From Bryobacterales bacterium (GTDB lineage Bacteria; Acidobacteriota; Terriglobia; Bryobacterales; Bryobacteraceae), in assembly GCA_003170915.1 (NCBI GenBank), contig PMYB01000053.1, positions 87,921 to 151,920 of the forward strand: a stretch of 64,000 nt of DNA, read 5' to 3'. The notes below the pieces were generated by a model that was not told the origin of the DNA, did no database searches, and saw nothing but the letters and a program-made list of their open reading frames with translations. Below are positions 8,311 through 18,227 of this stretch, one piece after another. Made by a program: the position numbers and the translations under genes. Position 1 is the first letter of the stretch. Every line of letters begins with the position of its first letter.

Positions 8311-9747
8311 ATGGCCAAAGTTTTGATTCCGACCCCCCTGCGGCAATTCACCGGGAGGCAGGATGCCGTCATCATGGCCGGCGCCACCGTCGGCGAAGTG
8401 CTCAACGCGCTTACCGCCCAGTACCCCGACCTGCGCAAGCAGATCTTCAACGACGAAGGCAGGGTGCGCAGCTTCGTCAACGTCTATCTCAACGACGAGG
8501 ACATTCGCTACCTGAGCAAGGACGCCACCGCCGCCCAGGATGGCGACACCATCTCGCTGGTCCCCTCCATCGCTGGCGGCTCCGCGCTGGCAGGGCCGCC
8601 CGAAGAGATGGCGCTCTCGAAGCACGAAATCCTCCGCTACAGCCGCCACCTGATCATCCCGGAAGTCGGCATCGACGGCCAGCAGAAGCTCAAATCGGCG
8701 AAAGTCCTGCTGGTGGGCGCCGGCGGCCTGGGAGCGCCGCTCGGCCTGTACCTCGCCGCCGCCGGCATCGGCCGCATCGGCATCGTCGATTTCGACGTGG
8801 TGGATTTCACCAACCTACAGCGCCAGGTGATTCACTCCACCCCGGACGTCGGCCGCAAGAAACTCGATTCCGCCGCGGAAAAGATGCACGCCATCAATCC
8901 CCACGTGGACATCGCCAAACACGAAACCGCGCTTACCAGCGAGAACGCGCTCGATATCCTCAAGGACTACGACATCGTCGTCGACGGCACCGACAACTTC
9001 CCCACGCGCTACCTGGTGAACGACGCCTGCGTGCTGCTGGCGAAGCCCAACGTCTACGGCTCCATTTTCCGCTTCGAAGGACAAGCCACGGTCTTCGCCT
9101 GCCAGGGCGGCCCGTGTTACCGCTGCCTCTACCCCGAACCGCCGCCGCCGGGCCTGGTCCCGAGCTGCGCCGAAGGCGGCGTGCTGGGTATCCTGCCCGG
9201 CACCATCGGCCTGATCCAGGCCACCGAAACCGTGAAGCTGATCCTGGGAATTGGCGAGCCGCTGGTGGGCCGCCTGTTGCTCTACGACGCGCTGGGCATG
9301 CGTTTTCGCGAGCTCAAGCTGCGCAAAAACCCCGAGTGCCCGGTGTGCGGCGAGCACCGCACCATCACCCGCCTGATCGACTACCATCAATTCTGCGGCG
9401 TGCCGAAAACTCCGGAGACGAAAGTGACGGAAAGCGAAATCGACGTTACGGAAGTGAAAGCCAGGCTCGACCGCGGCGATCATTTCGTGCTGATCGACGT
9501 GCGCGAGCCGCACGAGTACAAGATCTGTCATATCCCCGCCGCCCGGCTGATCCCGCTGGGCGAAGTTCCCAAGCGGCTGAACGAGCTCGACCCCAACGGC
9601 GACATCGTGATCCACTGCAAGAGCGGCGGGCGCAGCGCCAAAGCCTGTGGCATTCTTCGCCAGGCCGGTTTTGAGCACGTCCGCAACATGAAGGGCGGCA
9701 TCCTGGCGTGGGCCGACAAAGTGGACCCCAGCGTGCCCAAGTACTGA
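8311..9747 (+). CDS. Three-domain fusion: MoaD/ThiS/CysO ubiquitin-like + MoeB-type E1 + rhodanese
   Basis: Residues 1-90 MoaD fold ending SLVPSIAGG; KVLLVGAGGLGAPLGLYLAAAGIG E1 motif with CYRC/CPVC zinc cysteines; C-terminal rhodanese HCKSGGRSA. Confidence 0.93.
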   Translation: MAKVLIPTPLRQFTGRQDAVIMAGATVGEVLNALTAQYPDLRKQIFNDEGRVRSFVNVYLNDEDIRYLSKDATAAQDGDTISLVPSIAGGSALAGPPEEMALSKHEILRYSRHLIIPEVGIDGQQKLKSAKVLLVGAGGLGAPLGLYLAAAGIGRIGIVDFDVVDFTNLQRQVIHSTPDVGRKKLDSAAEKMHAINPHVDIAKHETALTSENALDILKDYDIVVDGTDNFPTRYLVNDACVLLAKPNVYGSIFRFEGQATVFACQGGPCYRCLYPEPPPPGLVPSCAEGGVLGILPGTIGLIQATETVKLILGIGEPLVGRLLLYDALGMRFRELKLRKNPECPVCGEHRTITRLIDYHQFCGVPKTPETKVTESEIDVTEVKARLDRGDHFVLIDVREPHEYKICHIPAARLIPLGEVPKRLNELDPNGDIVIHCKSGGRSAKACGILRQAGFEHVRNMKGGILAWADKVDPSVPKY

Positions 9748-10581
9748 TCAGCGCCGTTTGCGCCCGATAATCACCGCTTCCCCGCAATACCGCCGCAGAA
9801 ATGGCCAGGCCGCCAGCAGCCGCTCGTCCATCCATTCCAGTCCTCGCACCACACCCCGCGCCCATCTCCGCGACAAGCGCCCGCGAAACAACCGTTTCCC
9901 CATCGCCAGCAGGTTGACCGGATAGACCTCGAGCTCTCCCACCAGCGGGCGCAGCGCGTCCAGATCCGAGTCGTTCAGAATGATCCCTTCACCCTGCTCG
10001 GCCGGCTCCCTCGACACGCGCCGCCGCACAATACGCGCCGCGTTGAGCAGCGGATTATTGCCATAGGTTTCCACCAGCACCAGCCGCCCGCCCGGCTTGA
10101 GCACGCGCAGCAGCTCGTCGCGCGCCCGCGGATACTTGAGCGTGTGATGCAGGGCGAAGCTGCCGAAGATCAGGTCGAATTCGCCGTCGCCGAAGCAGGA
10201 AAGGTCGCTGGCATCGCGCGCCACGCCCCGCACGCGGCCCGCCACGCCGCTCGCCGCGGCCCGCCGCAGACCCAGCCGGATGGCTACCGGCGAAAGATCC
10301 AGCAGCGTCACGGCAGCGCCTTCCCCCGCCAGCATGAGGCCCCAATCGCCGGTGCCGCAGCCGTAATCGAGCGCGGTCCGGCCCGTGAGCGGCTCGCTCA
10401 GCAGGTATTCGAGCGCGGCCTGATACACCACCCGGCGCTCGTAGCTCGGGTTGGCGGGATCGGCCAGACCCGCCGCCAGCGTCCTCCGGTTGCACACCAG
10501 GTCCGCATCCGGCAATTCCAGAAACTGCCGGTACTGCTCGTCGTAGAATTCGCGCTCCTGTTCGGCAAGAAGCTGCTGCAC
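9748..10581 (-). CDS. Class I SAM-dependent methyltransferase
   Basis: ALDYGCGTGDWGLMLAGEGAAVTLLDLSPVAI; VLKPGGRLVLVE. Confidence 0.88.
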   Translation of the reverse strand: MQQLLAEQEREFYDEQYRQFLELPDADLVCNRRTLAAGLADPANPSYERRVVYQAALEYLLSEPLTGRTALDYGCGTGDWGLMLAGEGAAVTLLDLSPVAIRLGLRRAAASGVAGRVRGVARDASDLSCFGDGEFDLIFGSFALHHTLKYPRARDELLRVLKPGGRLVLVETYGNNPLLNAARIVRRRVSREPAEQGEGIILNDSDLDALRPLVGELEVYPVNLLAMGKRLFRGRLSRRWARGVVRGLEWMDERLLAAWPFLRRYCGEAVIIGRKRR

Positions 10582-10661
10582 GTGCGTATGCGTTGCACCA
10601 TTATGCTATACGTCCGGCTCCTGCAGCGATCCGCGCAAGAAGCTATGCTGTAAGCTGAGCG

Positions 10662-13600
10662 ATGAATATTACCGAAATCTTTATCCGCCGGCCAGTCATG
10701 ACCACGCTCGTCATGATGGGTATTCTCCTGTTTGGAGTCGCGGGTTACCGCACGCTTCCCGTGAGCGATCTGCCCAACGTGGACTTCCCCACCATCCAGG
10801 TGAATGCCAGCCTTCCCGGCGCCAGCGCCGAGACCATGGCCGCTTCGACCGCTACGCCGCTGGAGCGCCAGTTCACGACGATTCCGGGCCTGGATTCCAT
10901 GACCTCCACCAGCGCACGCGGCAACACCAGCATCACCCTGCAATTCGAGCTGGACCGCAACCTGGATGGCGCTGCGCTCGACGTGCAAGCCGCCATCGTT
11001 ACGGCCCAGGGCCGGCTGCCTACTGGCATGCCCACCCCCCCCACGTTTCGCAAGGTGAACCCGGCGGACATGCCCATCCTGAACTTGACTCTCAGCTCGC
11101 CCACGCTGCCCCTCTCGGCGGTAGACGAATATGGCGAGACCATGATGGCGCAACGCATCTCCATGATTGACGGCGTAGCGCAGGTGTTCGTCTATGGCGC
11201 CCAGAAATTCGCCGTGCGGGTGCAGCTCGATCCCAGCCTCATGGCCTCCCGCAACATCGGCATAGACGACGTCGAGATCGCACTCGGCGCGCATAACGCC
11301 AACTTGCCCACCGGCACTCTCTGGGGACCCAGGCAGGCCTATACCGTTCAAGCCACCGGGCAGCTCGATACCGCCGCCGCCTATCGCCCCCTCATCGTGG
11401 CTTACCGTAATGGCTCTCCAGTTCGCCTGGAGCAGTTGGGGCGGGTGATCGACAGCGTCGAGAACGACAAGGTCGCGGCCTGGTATAACGACACGCGCAC
11501 CATCTACCTGATCGTGCAACGCCAGCCCGGTAGCAATACCGTCCAGGTGGTGGACGCCATCAAGGAGCTGCTGCCCAGCTTCCGCGAGCAGATGCCGCCC
11601 TCGGTGAAGCTGGATATTCTCTATGACCGGTCGCAAGCTGTTCGCGAATCCGTCAACGATGTGAAATTCACCCTGGTTCTGACGATTGCGCTGGTGATCA
11701 TGGTGATCTTTCTGTTCTTGCGGAACGTCTCCGCCACCGCGATCCCCTCCCTCGCGCTGCCCATGTCCATCATCGGCACGTTCGCTGTCATGGCGCTGGC
11801 GGGCTACACGCTCGACAACCTTTCGCTCATGGCGCTGACCCTTTCAGTGGGTTTCGTGGTGGACGACGCCATCGTGATCCTGGAGAACATCGTCCGCCAT
11901 ATGGAGATGGGAAAGCCGCGCATGCAGGCCGCCTTCGAAGGAGGCCGCGAGATCGGCTTCACCATCCTTTCCATGACCCTCTCGCTGGCCGCGGTCTTCA
12001 TCCCCGTGCTGTTCATGAGCGGCATCATGGGCCGGCTGTTCCATGAGTTCGCCGTCGTCATCATGGCCGCCATCATCATCTCCGGTTTCGTCTCGCTCAG
12101 CCTCACTCCCATGCTGTGCAGCCGGTTCCTCAAGCCTCCGGGAGAGCGGCAGAACGCCTTCCAGCGCTCCTCGGAAAAGGTGTTCGACGGGATGCGCGAC
12201 TTCTACGGGTGGACCCTCCGCGGGGTCATCCGCCACCGCTTCCTCACCATGCTGACCGCGGCCGGGACGCTGGCGGCCACCATCTATCTGTATGGGATGG
12301 TTCCCAAGGGCTTCATTCCCAACCAGGACACCGGGCAACTGAGCGGGTCGACCGAGGCGCCCCAGGACATCTCGTTCGATGGCATGGTCGAGCGGCAGAA
12401 GGAGGCGGCTGCCGTGATTCAAGCCGATCCCGATGTCGAGGCGTTCGCCTCGAGCGTCGGCCAGGGCGGCGGTACTTCATCCGGCAACCAGGGGCGCTTC
12501 ACCATACGCTTGAGGCCTCGCAGCGTGCGGCGATCCACGCCCGAGCAGATTATCGAGAGATTGCGGCCCAAACTGAACGCCCTTCCCGGCATTCGAACGT
12601 ATCTTCAGAATCCGCCGCTGGTGCGCATCGGCGGGTTTGTCAGCCGGAGCCTCTACCAGTACACCTTGCAAGGGACCGACCTCGGCGAACTGTACCGTTC
12701 CGCCGACGCGTTCGAGAAACGCGTGCAGACCGTGCCGGGCCTCACCGACGTGAACAGCGACCTCCAGATTTCCAGCCCCCAGATCACCGTGGATATTAAC
12801 CGCGACCGCGCCTCGGCTCTCGGCGTCACCGCAGAGCAAGTCGAGGACGCTCTGTACGACGCGTATGGCGCGCGCGAAATCTCCAACATCTACATGCCCA
12901 CCAACACCTACTACGTGATCATGGAACTGCTGCCGACATACCAGCGCGACCCCAATCGCCTGCCCCTGCTCTACATTCGCTCCAACCAGGGCAAGCTGGT
13001 GGCGCTCGACTCGGTAGCCAGGCTGAAAACGGAAACCAGTGCGCTCACCATCGCGCATCTCGGCCAGTTGCCGGCGGTCACCGTCTCGTTCAACCTGCTG
13101 CCCGGGGTTTCGATCGGCGACGCCGTCGACCGCGTCCAGGAACTGGCGCGCGAAACCCTCCCGGCCTCCATCCGCACCAGTTTTCAAGGAACAGCCGCGG
13201 CATACCAGTCCTCGTTGCGCGGCATGGGAGTGCTGCTGGTCATGGCCATTCTGGTGATCTACATGGTGCTGGGTATCCTGTACGAGAGCTTCATCCACCC
13301 CCTCACCATTCTCTCCGGCCTGCCCTCGGCCGGCCTGGGCGCTCTGGCCACGCTTCTGATATTCCACGACGAGCTCAACATCTACTCGTTCGTCGGCATC
13401 ATTATGCTGATTGGGATCGTCAAGAAGAACGCCATCATGATGATCGACTTCGCGCTGGAAATCCAGCACACCCAGGGCATTCCGCCGCCCGAGGCCATCT
13501 ACGAAGCCTGTCTGGTGCGCTTCCGGCCCATCATGATGACCACCATGGCCGCGCTCATGGGCACGTTCCCCATCGCCCTCGGGTTCGGCGCCGGCGGAGA

Positions 13601-13772
13601 AGCGCGCCGCCCCCTGGGCCTGGCCGTGGTGGGCGGTCTGGTGGTCTCGCAGACGCTGACGCTCTACATCACGCCGGTGTTCTACATTTACATGGAGCGT
13701 TTCCGCAACCTCGGCGGGAAGAAGCGGACCCGCCGGCCCGAAGCGGCCGCCGAGGTGGTTTTGCAGTCGTAG
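10662..13772 (+). CDS. RND efflux transporter permease (AcrB/MdtB/HAE1-like)
   Basis: 1036 aa; MNITEIFIRRPVMTTLVMMGILLFGVAGYRTLPVSDLPNVDFPTIQV; GFVVDDAIVILENI. Confidence 0.93.
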   Translation: MNITEIFIRRPVMTTLVMMGILLFGVAGYRTLPVSDLPNVDFPTIQVNASLPGASAETMAASTATPLERQFTTIPGLDSMTSTSARGNTSITLQFELDRNLDGAALDVQAAIVTAQGRLPTGMPTPPTFRKVNPADMPILNLTLSSPTLPLSAVDEYGETMMAQRISMIDGVAQVFVYGAQKFAVRVQLDPSLMASRNIGIDDVEIALGAHNANLPTGTLWGPRQAYTVQATGQLDTAAAYRPLIVAYRNGSPVRLEQLGRVIDSVENDKVAAWYNDTRTIYLIVQRQPGSNTVQVVDAIKELLPSFREQMPPSVKLDILYDRSQAVRESVNDVKFTLVLTIALVIMVIFLFLRNVSATAIPSLALPMSIIGTFAVMALAGYTLDNLSLMALTLSVGFVVDDAIVILENIVRHMEMGKPRMQAAFEGGREIGFTILSMTLSLAAVFIPVLFMSGIMGRLFHEFAVVIMAAIIISGFVSLSLTPMLCSRFLKPPGERQNAFQRSSEKVFDGMRDFYGWTLRGVIRHRFLTMLTAAGTLAATIYLYGMVPKGFIPNQDTGQLSGSTEAPQDISFDGMVERQKEAAAVIQADPDVEAFASSVGQGGGTSSGNQGRFTIRLRPRSVRRSTPEQIIERLRPKLNALPGIRTYLQNPPLVRIGGFVSRSLYQYTLQGTDLGELYRSADAFEKRVQTVPGLTDVNSDLQISSPQITVDINRDRASALGVTAEQVEDALYDAYGAREISNIYMPTNTYYVIMELLPTYQRDPNRLPLLYIRSNQGKLVALDSVARLKTETSALTIAHLGQLPAVTVSFNLLPGVSIGDAVDRVQELARETLPASIRTSFQGTAAAYQSSLRGMGVLLVMAILVIYMVLGILYESFIHPLTILSGLPSAGLGALATLLIFHDELNIYSFVGIIMLIGIVKKNAIMMIDFALEIQHTQGIPPPEAIYEACLVRFRPIMMTTMAALMGTFPIALGFGAGGEARRPLGLAVVGGLVVSQTLTLYITPVFYIYMERFRNLGGKKRTRRPEAAAEVVLQS

Positions 13773-13811
13773 AATTTGACTTGCCCTCCGCCCCTTCGCT
13801 ATCCTGAACTT

Positions 13812-14006
13812 TTCGCGGTAGAGGCGCGGCGGCCATCAGTAGCCAGGCTGGAATTCCGATAGAGCTTCGGAAGCCTGGGCCGAAAGGGGCCGATCGTTTT
13901 TCCGCCGAAACCGGGGTGGAAAGCTCATTCCTTCCGGTTGGGGAGCCCGGCTAATACCGGCTCACTGTCACCCGTTTCTCCGGCGGGTGGAGCGCTATCG
14001 GGAATG
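13812..14006 (+). promoter_or_regulatory. Lysine riboswitch (L box)
   Basis: Conserved L-box blocks in order: GGTAGAGGCGCG, CAGTAGCC, GGGCCGAAAGGGG, CGCCGAAACCGGGG, CGGCTAATACCGGCTCACTGTCACCCG, GGTGGAGCGCTATC; GGTAG/CTATC pair as P1; upstream of lysine biosynthesis genes. Confidence 0.93.
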
Positions 14007-14070
14007 AAGGCCGCGTGCACTCGGCGCGTTCTTTCCTTCTCTTTCGCTCTCCTCCCCCGGCTGGCGGCTT

Positions 14071-15090
14071 ATGAACGTTTTCGAACTCACGCGCGCGCTG
14101 GTCGATATCGAATCGATCACCAACAACGAGGAGCGGGTCGGCAATTACCTCTACAACTATCTGTCGCCGCTGGCCGCCCGGTTCGACGGCTGCCTCGAGC
14201 GCATCGAGGTCGAGCCGCGCCGCTTCAACGTCTTCGCGCAGTGGGGCCGCGCGCTCACCGTCACGCTTTCCACCCACATAGATACCGTGCCTCCCTTCTT
14301 CGCCTCGCGCGACGATGGCGAGCACATCTGGGGCCGCGCCGCCTGCGACGCCAAGGGCATAATCGCCTGCATGACGAAGGCCGCCGAGGCGCTGCTCGAA
14401 GCCGGCGACCGCAATTTCGGCCTCCTGTTCGTGGTGGGCGAAGAGCGCAACAGCGCCGGCGCTTACCGGGCGGCCCGTACGCCGCGTGGCGGGCGCTTCA
14501 TCGTCAACGGCGAGCCCACCGGGAACCAGATGGCGCTGGGTTCCAAGGGCGCATTGCGCTACGAGGTCGTCGCCACCGGCAAGATGGCGCACTCCGCCTA
14601 CCCCGAGCTGGGCGATTCGGCCATCCACAAACTGATCGACGCGCTGGCCGATATGCGGCGCATCCCGCTGCCGGTGGATCCCGTGCTGGGGCCGAGCACT
14701 CTCAACATCGGCACGCTCTCCGGCGGCCGCGCGCCCAACGTGATCGCCGATGAAGCCCGCGCCGAAATCATGATCCGCCTGGTGGGCGATTCCGCCGAAA
14801 CCAAGGCTGCCCTGGCCCGCGCCGCCCAGGGCTGCGCGGAGTTGCGCGAGATCATCGAAATCCCCGCGCTCCGCCTGAACTCGGTGGATGGCATCCCCAC
14901 CACGGTGGTGGCCTTCACCACCGATATCCCGGCATTCGCCGGCCAGTGGGGCGAGCCGTTCCTGATTGGGCCGGGTTCCATCCACGTGGCGCACACGCTC
15001 GAGGAGCGCGTGGCCAAATCGCAATTGACCGAAGCAGTCGAACTCTACCAACGCATCGTAAGGCACTTATGCAAACGCGAATCGAAGTAG
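14071..15090 (+). CDS. M20 family peptidase, candidate succinyl-diaminopimelate desuccinylase/LysK-like deacylase
   Basis: THIDTVPPF, GRAACDAKGIIACM, VVGEERNSAGA; first gene after lysine riboswitch. Confidence 0.82.
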   Translation: MNVFELTRALVDIESITNNEERVGNYLYNYLSPLAARFDGCLERIEVEPRRFNVFAQWGRALTVTLSTHIDTVPPFFASRDDGEHIWGRAACDAKGIIACMTKAAEALLEAGDRNFGLLFVVGEERNSAGAYRAARTPRGGRFIVNGEPTGNQMALGSKGALRYEVVATGKMAHSAYPELGDSAIHKLIDALADMRRIPLPVDPVLGPSTLNIGTLSGGRAPNVIADEARAEIMIRLVGDSAETKAALARAAQGCAELREIIEIPALRLNSVDGIPTTVVAFTTDIPAFAGQWGEPFLIGPGSIHVAHTLEERVAKSQLTEAVELYQRIVRHLCKRESK

Positions 15091-16118
15091 GCATCCTGGG
15101 CGCAACCGGAATGGTGGGGCAGCATTTCATCAGATTTTTGCAGGGCCACCCCTGGTTCCACCTCAAGTGGCTGGGCGCGAGCGACCGCTCCGCCGGCAAG
15201 AAGTACGCCGACGCCATGACCTGGCACCTCGCCGGCACCACGCCGGACGCCGTCGCCAATCTCACCGTGGAGGATTGCAAGCCCGGCAACGCCCCGCGGC
15301 TGTTGTTCTCGGCCATGGATGCCTCCGTCGCCACGGAAATCGAGCGCGCCTTCGCCGAGGCCGGCCACGTCGTCGTCTCCAACTCCAGGAACCATCGCAT
15401 GGAGCGCGATGTGCCGCTGCTCGTTCCCGAGATCAATCCCGATCACCTGAAGCTCGTGCCGATGCAGCAGCGCTTGCGCGGTTGGAAAGGGCAAATCGTC
15501 ACCAACCCCAACTGCTCCACGGTGGTGCTGACCATGGGCCTCGCGCCGCTCAAACCGTTCGGCATCACGCGCGTGATCGCTACCACCATGCAAGCCATTT
15601 CGGGCGCGGGCTACCCCGGCGTGCCCTCCATGGACATTGTGGGCAACGTGGTCCCCTTCATCGGCGGCGAAGAGGAGAAGATGGAGCAGGAGACGCAGAA
15701 GATCCTGGGCGAATTTTGCGGCGACCACGTCGAGCCGCTGCCCGCCAGGGTGAGCGCCCACTGCAACCGCGTGCCGGTGGTCGACGGCCACACCGTCACC
15801 GTCTCGGTGGAGCTTTCTTTGAAGCCCTCGGAGGCCGATCTGCGCCGCGCCTTCGACACGTTCACCGGCGTTCCGCAGCAGCGCCAGCTTCCCAGCGCAC
15901 CTCTTCGGCCCGTCATTTACATGGAGCAGGCCAACCGCCCGCAGCCGCGCAAGGACGCCGAGCGCGAACGCGGCATGGCGGCCTTCATCGGCCGCCTGCG
16001 CCCCTGCCCGGCGCTGGATTATAAATTCGTCGCCCTGGGCCACAACACCGTTCGCGGCGCCGCCGGCGCGGCCGTGCTGAACGCCGAGCTGATGCACTCG
16101 GAAGGGATGCTCGACTGA
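15069..16118 (+). CDS. asd: Aspartate-semialdehyde dehydrogenase
   Basis: VGILGATGMVGQHFIRFLQGHPWF; TNPNCSTVVL active-site Cys. Confidence 0.93.
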   Translation: MQTRIEVGILGATGMVGQHFIRFLQGHPWFHLKWLGASDRSAGKKYADAMTWHLAGTTPDAVANLTVEDCKPGNAPRLLFSAMDASVATEIERAFAEAGHVVVSNSRNHRMERDVPLLVPEINPDHLKLVPMQQRLRGWKGQIVTNPNCSTVVLTMGLAPLKPFGITRVIATTMQAISGAGYPGVPSMDIVGNVVPFIGGEEEKMEQETQKILGEFCGDHVEPLPARVSAHCNRVPVVDGHTVTVSVELSLKPSEADLRRAFDTFTGVPQQRQLPSAPLRPVIYMEQANRPQPRKDAERERGMAAFIGRLRPCPALDYKFVALGHNTVRGAAGAAVLNAELMHSEGMLD

Positions 16119-17509
16119 TGATCGTCATGAAGTTCGGCGGCACCTCGGTCGAATCGGCCGCCGCCATCGAACGCATCGCCGGGATCGTCAAGGCGCGCGC
16201 GGAACGCCGGCCCGTGGTGGTGGTCTCGGCCATGGGCAAGACCACCAACAAGCTGCTGGCCATTGCCGCCGCCGCGATTGCCGGCCACCGCGAGGAATAC
16301 ATCCGCCAGATCCACGACCTGCGCGATTACCATTCGCGCGAGGCGCGCCCGGTGGTTCCTCTCGACCAGCGCGCCGAGCTCGATCGCACCCTCGATGAGC
16401 ACTTCCAGGAACTCACCGAGCTGGTGAAGGGCCTGGCGGTGCTGGGCGAGCTGACGCCCCGCTCCATCGACGCCATCTCGAGCTACGGCGAGCGGCTCTC
16501 CAGCTTCATCGTGACGCTTTCGTTCCAGCACTTCGGCATGACGGCCGTGCATCTCGATTCGCGCCGCGTCATCGTCACCGACCAGCGCCACACCCAGGCC
16601 GCGCCCGATTTTGCCGAGACCTACGCGCGGCTCGCGGCCACCATCCCTCCCATGGCCCGCGACGCCGTGGTGGTCATGGGCGGATTCATCGGCTCCACCA
16701 AAGACGGCGTCACCACCACGCTGGGCCGCGGCGGCTCCGATTTCACGGCCTCGATTGTAGGCGCGGGCATCGGCGCCGAAGAAATCCAGATCTGGACCGA
16801 CGTGGACGGCATGCTCACCGCCGACCCCACCATCCTGCCCGGCGGCCATCGCGTCAAGACCATTTCCTTCGCCGAAGCCGCCGAGCTGGCTTATTTCGGC
16901 GCCAAGGTGCTGCACCCCGCCACGGTTCTGCCCGCCATCCGCAAGAGCATCCCCGTGCTGATCCTGAATTCGCGGCGGCCCGAAGTGCCCGGCACGCGCA
17001 TCGTTTCCGAGGCCGTCCCGTGCTCCAACGTGGTCAAGTCCATCGCCTGCAAGCGCAAGATCGCGCTGGTGAACATCCATTCCACCCGCATGCTCATGGC
17101 GCACGGCTTCCTGCACCGCATCTTCGAGGTCTTCGACCGCTTCGAAACGCCGGTGGACATGGTGGCCACCTCCGAGGTCAGCGTTTCCCTCACCATCGAC
17201 AATCCCGCGCGCCTCGACGACATCGTGGCCGAGCTCGAGCAGTTCGCCGAGGTCGAGATCGAGAAGGACCAGGTGATTGTCTGCCTGGTGGGCGACAACA
17301 TCCGCCATACCCCGGGAGTGGCCCGGCGCGTCTTCAACGCGCTTGACGGCATCAACATCCGCATGATTTCGCAGGGCGCGTCGCGGCTCAACATCAGCCT
17401 GGTGGTGGCCGAGTCCGACCTGTTCCGCGCGGTCCCGGCGCTGCACCAGGAGTTTTTCGCCGAGCTTGATCCGGACGTGTTCGAACGAAGGGAGGCCGTC
17501 GATGCCTGA
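16118..17509 (+). CDS. lysC: Aspartate kinase
   Basis: MIVMKFGGTSVESAAAIERIAGIV; TLGRGGSDFTASIVGAGI; C-terminal ACT domains. Confidence 0.94.
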   Translation: MIVMKFGGTSVESAAAIERIAGIVKARAERRPVVVVSAMGKTTNKLLAIAAAAIAGHREEYIRQIHDLRDYHSREARPVVPLDQRAELDRTLDEHFQELTELVKGLAVLGELTPRSIDAISSYGERLSSFIVTLSFQHFGMTAVHLDSRRVIVTDQRHTQAAPDFAETYARLAATIPPMARDAVVVMGGFIGSTKDGVTTTLGRGGSDFTASIVGAGIGAEEIQIWTDVDGMLTADPTILPGGHRVKTISFAEAAELAYFGAKVLHPATVLPAIRKSIPVLILNSRRPEVPGTRIVSEAVPCSNVVKSIACKRKIALVNIHSTRMLMAHGFLHRIFEVFDRFETPVDMVATSEVSVSLTIDNPARLDDIVAELEQFAEVEIEKDQVIVCLVGDNIRHTPGVARRVFNALDGINIRMISQGASRLNISLVVAESDLFRAVPALHQEFFAELDPDVFERREAVDA

Positions 17510-18227
17510 ACTGGCAATCGTAGGTTACGGCAAGATGGGCAAGCTGGTCGAGCAGCTCGCCCCCGAGTACGGTTTCGCCGTGGCGCTCAAGCTCGACGAA
17601 TTCAACAACGCCGCGTTTGTTGGTCTCACGCCGGAAAATTTCCGTGGCATCGACGTGGCTATCGATTTTTCGATCCCCTCGGCTGTGCTCGGCAACGTCG
17701 AGCGAATCGCGGCGCTGGGTGTCAACATGGTGATCGGGACCACGGGCTGGCTGGAACACCTCGAAGCCGTCAAGGCCGCCGTGGCCCGGCACGGCATCGG
17801 TCTGGTATGGAGCCCCAATTACTCGGTGGGCGTGAACGCGTTCTTCCGGCTGGTGTCGGAGGCCGCCCGCCTGCTGGCAACCCAGCCGGAATACGGCGCC
17901 TGGGCTTGGGAGATCCACCATTCCACCAAGAAGGATGCGCCGTCGGGTACGCTACTGAAGCTGGTGGACGAAATGAAAGAAGCGGGATACGCGCGCCAGA
18001 TCGACGTCAATTCCAACCGTGCAGGCGCGCACCCCGGCACGCACGAGATCGGCTTCGATTCTTCCGCCGACACCATTACATTGCGGCACACCGCTCGGAG
18101 CCGCGAAGGTTTCGCCCGCGGCGCCCTGAACGCCGCGCGTTGGCTAATAGGTAAAAAAGGTTTTCACGAGTTCAGTGAGATTGTATTCGGAGGTGGTACA
18201 TGTTCACAGGCTGCGGCACCGCGCTAG
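17502..18227 (+). CDS. dapB: 4-hydroxy-tetrahydrodipicolinate reductase
   Basis: ELAIVGYGKMGKLVEQLA; WEIHHSTKKDAPSGT. Confidence 0.92.
   Translation: MPELAIVGYGKMGKLVEQLAPEYGFAVALKLDEFNNAAFVGLTPENFRGIDVAIDFSIPSAVLGNVERIAALGVNMVIGTTGWLEHLEAVKAAVARHGIGLVWSPNYSVGVNAFFRLVSEAARLLATQPEYGAWAWEIHHSTKKDAPSGTLLKLVDEMKEAGYARQIDVNSNRAGAHPGTHEIGFDSSADTITLRHTARSREGFARGALNAARWLIGKKGFHEFSEIVFGGGTCSQAAAPR

Noticed and set aside
16019-17446. 475-aa minus ORF opposite lysC
   Set aside because: Shadow ORF; lysC motifs are unambiguous on the plus strand.
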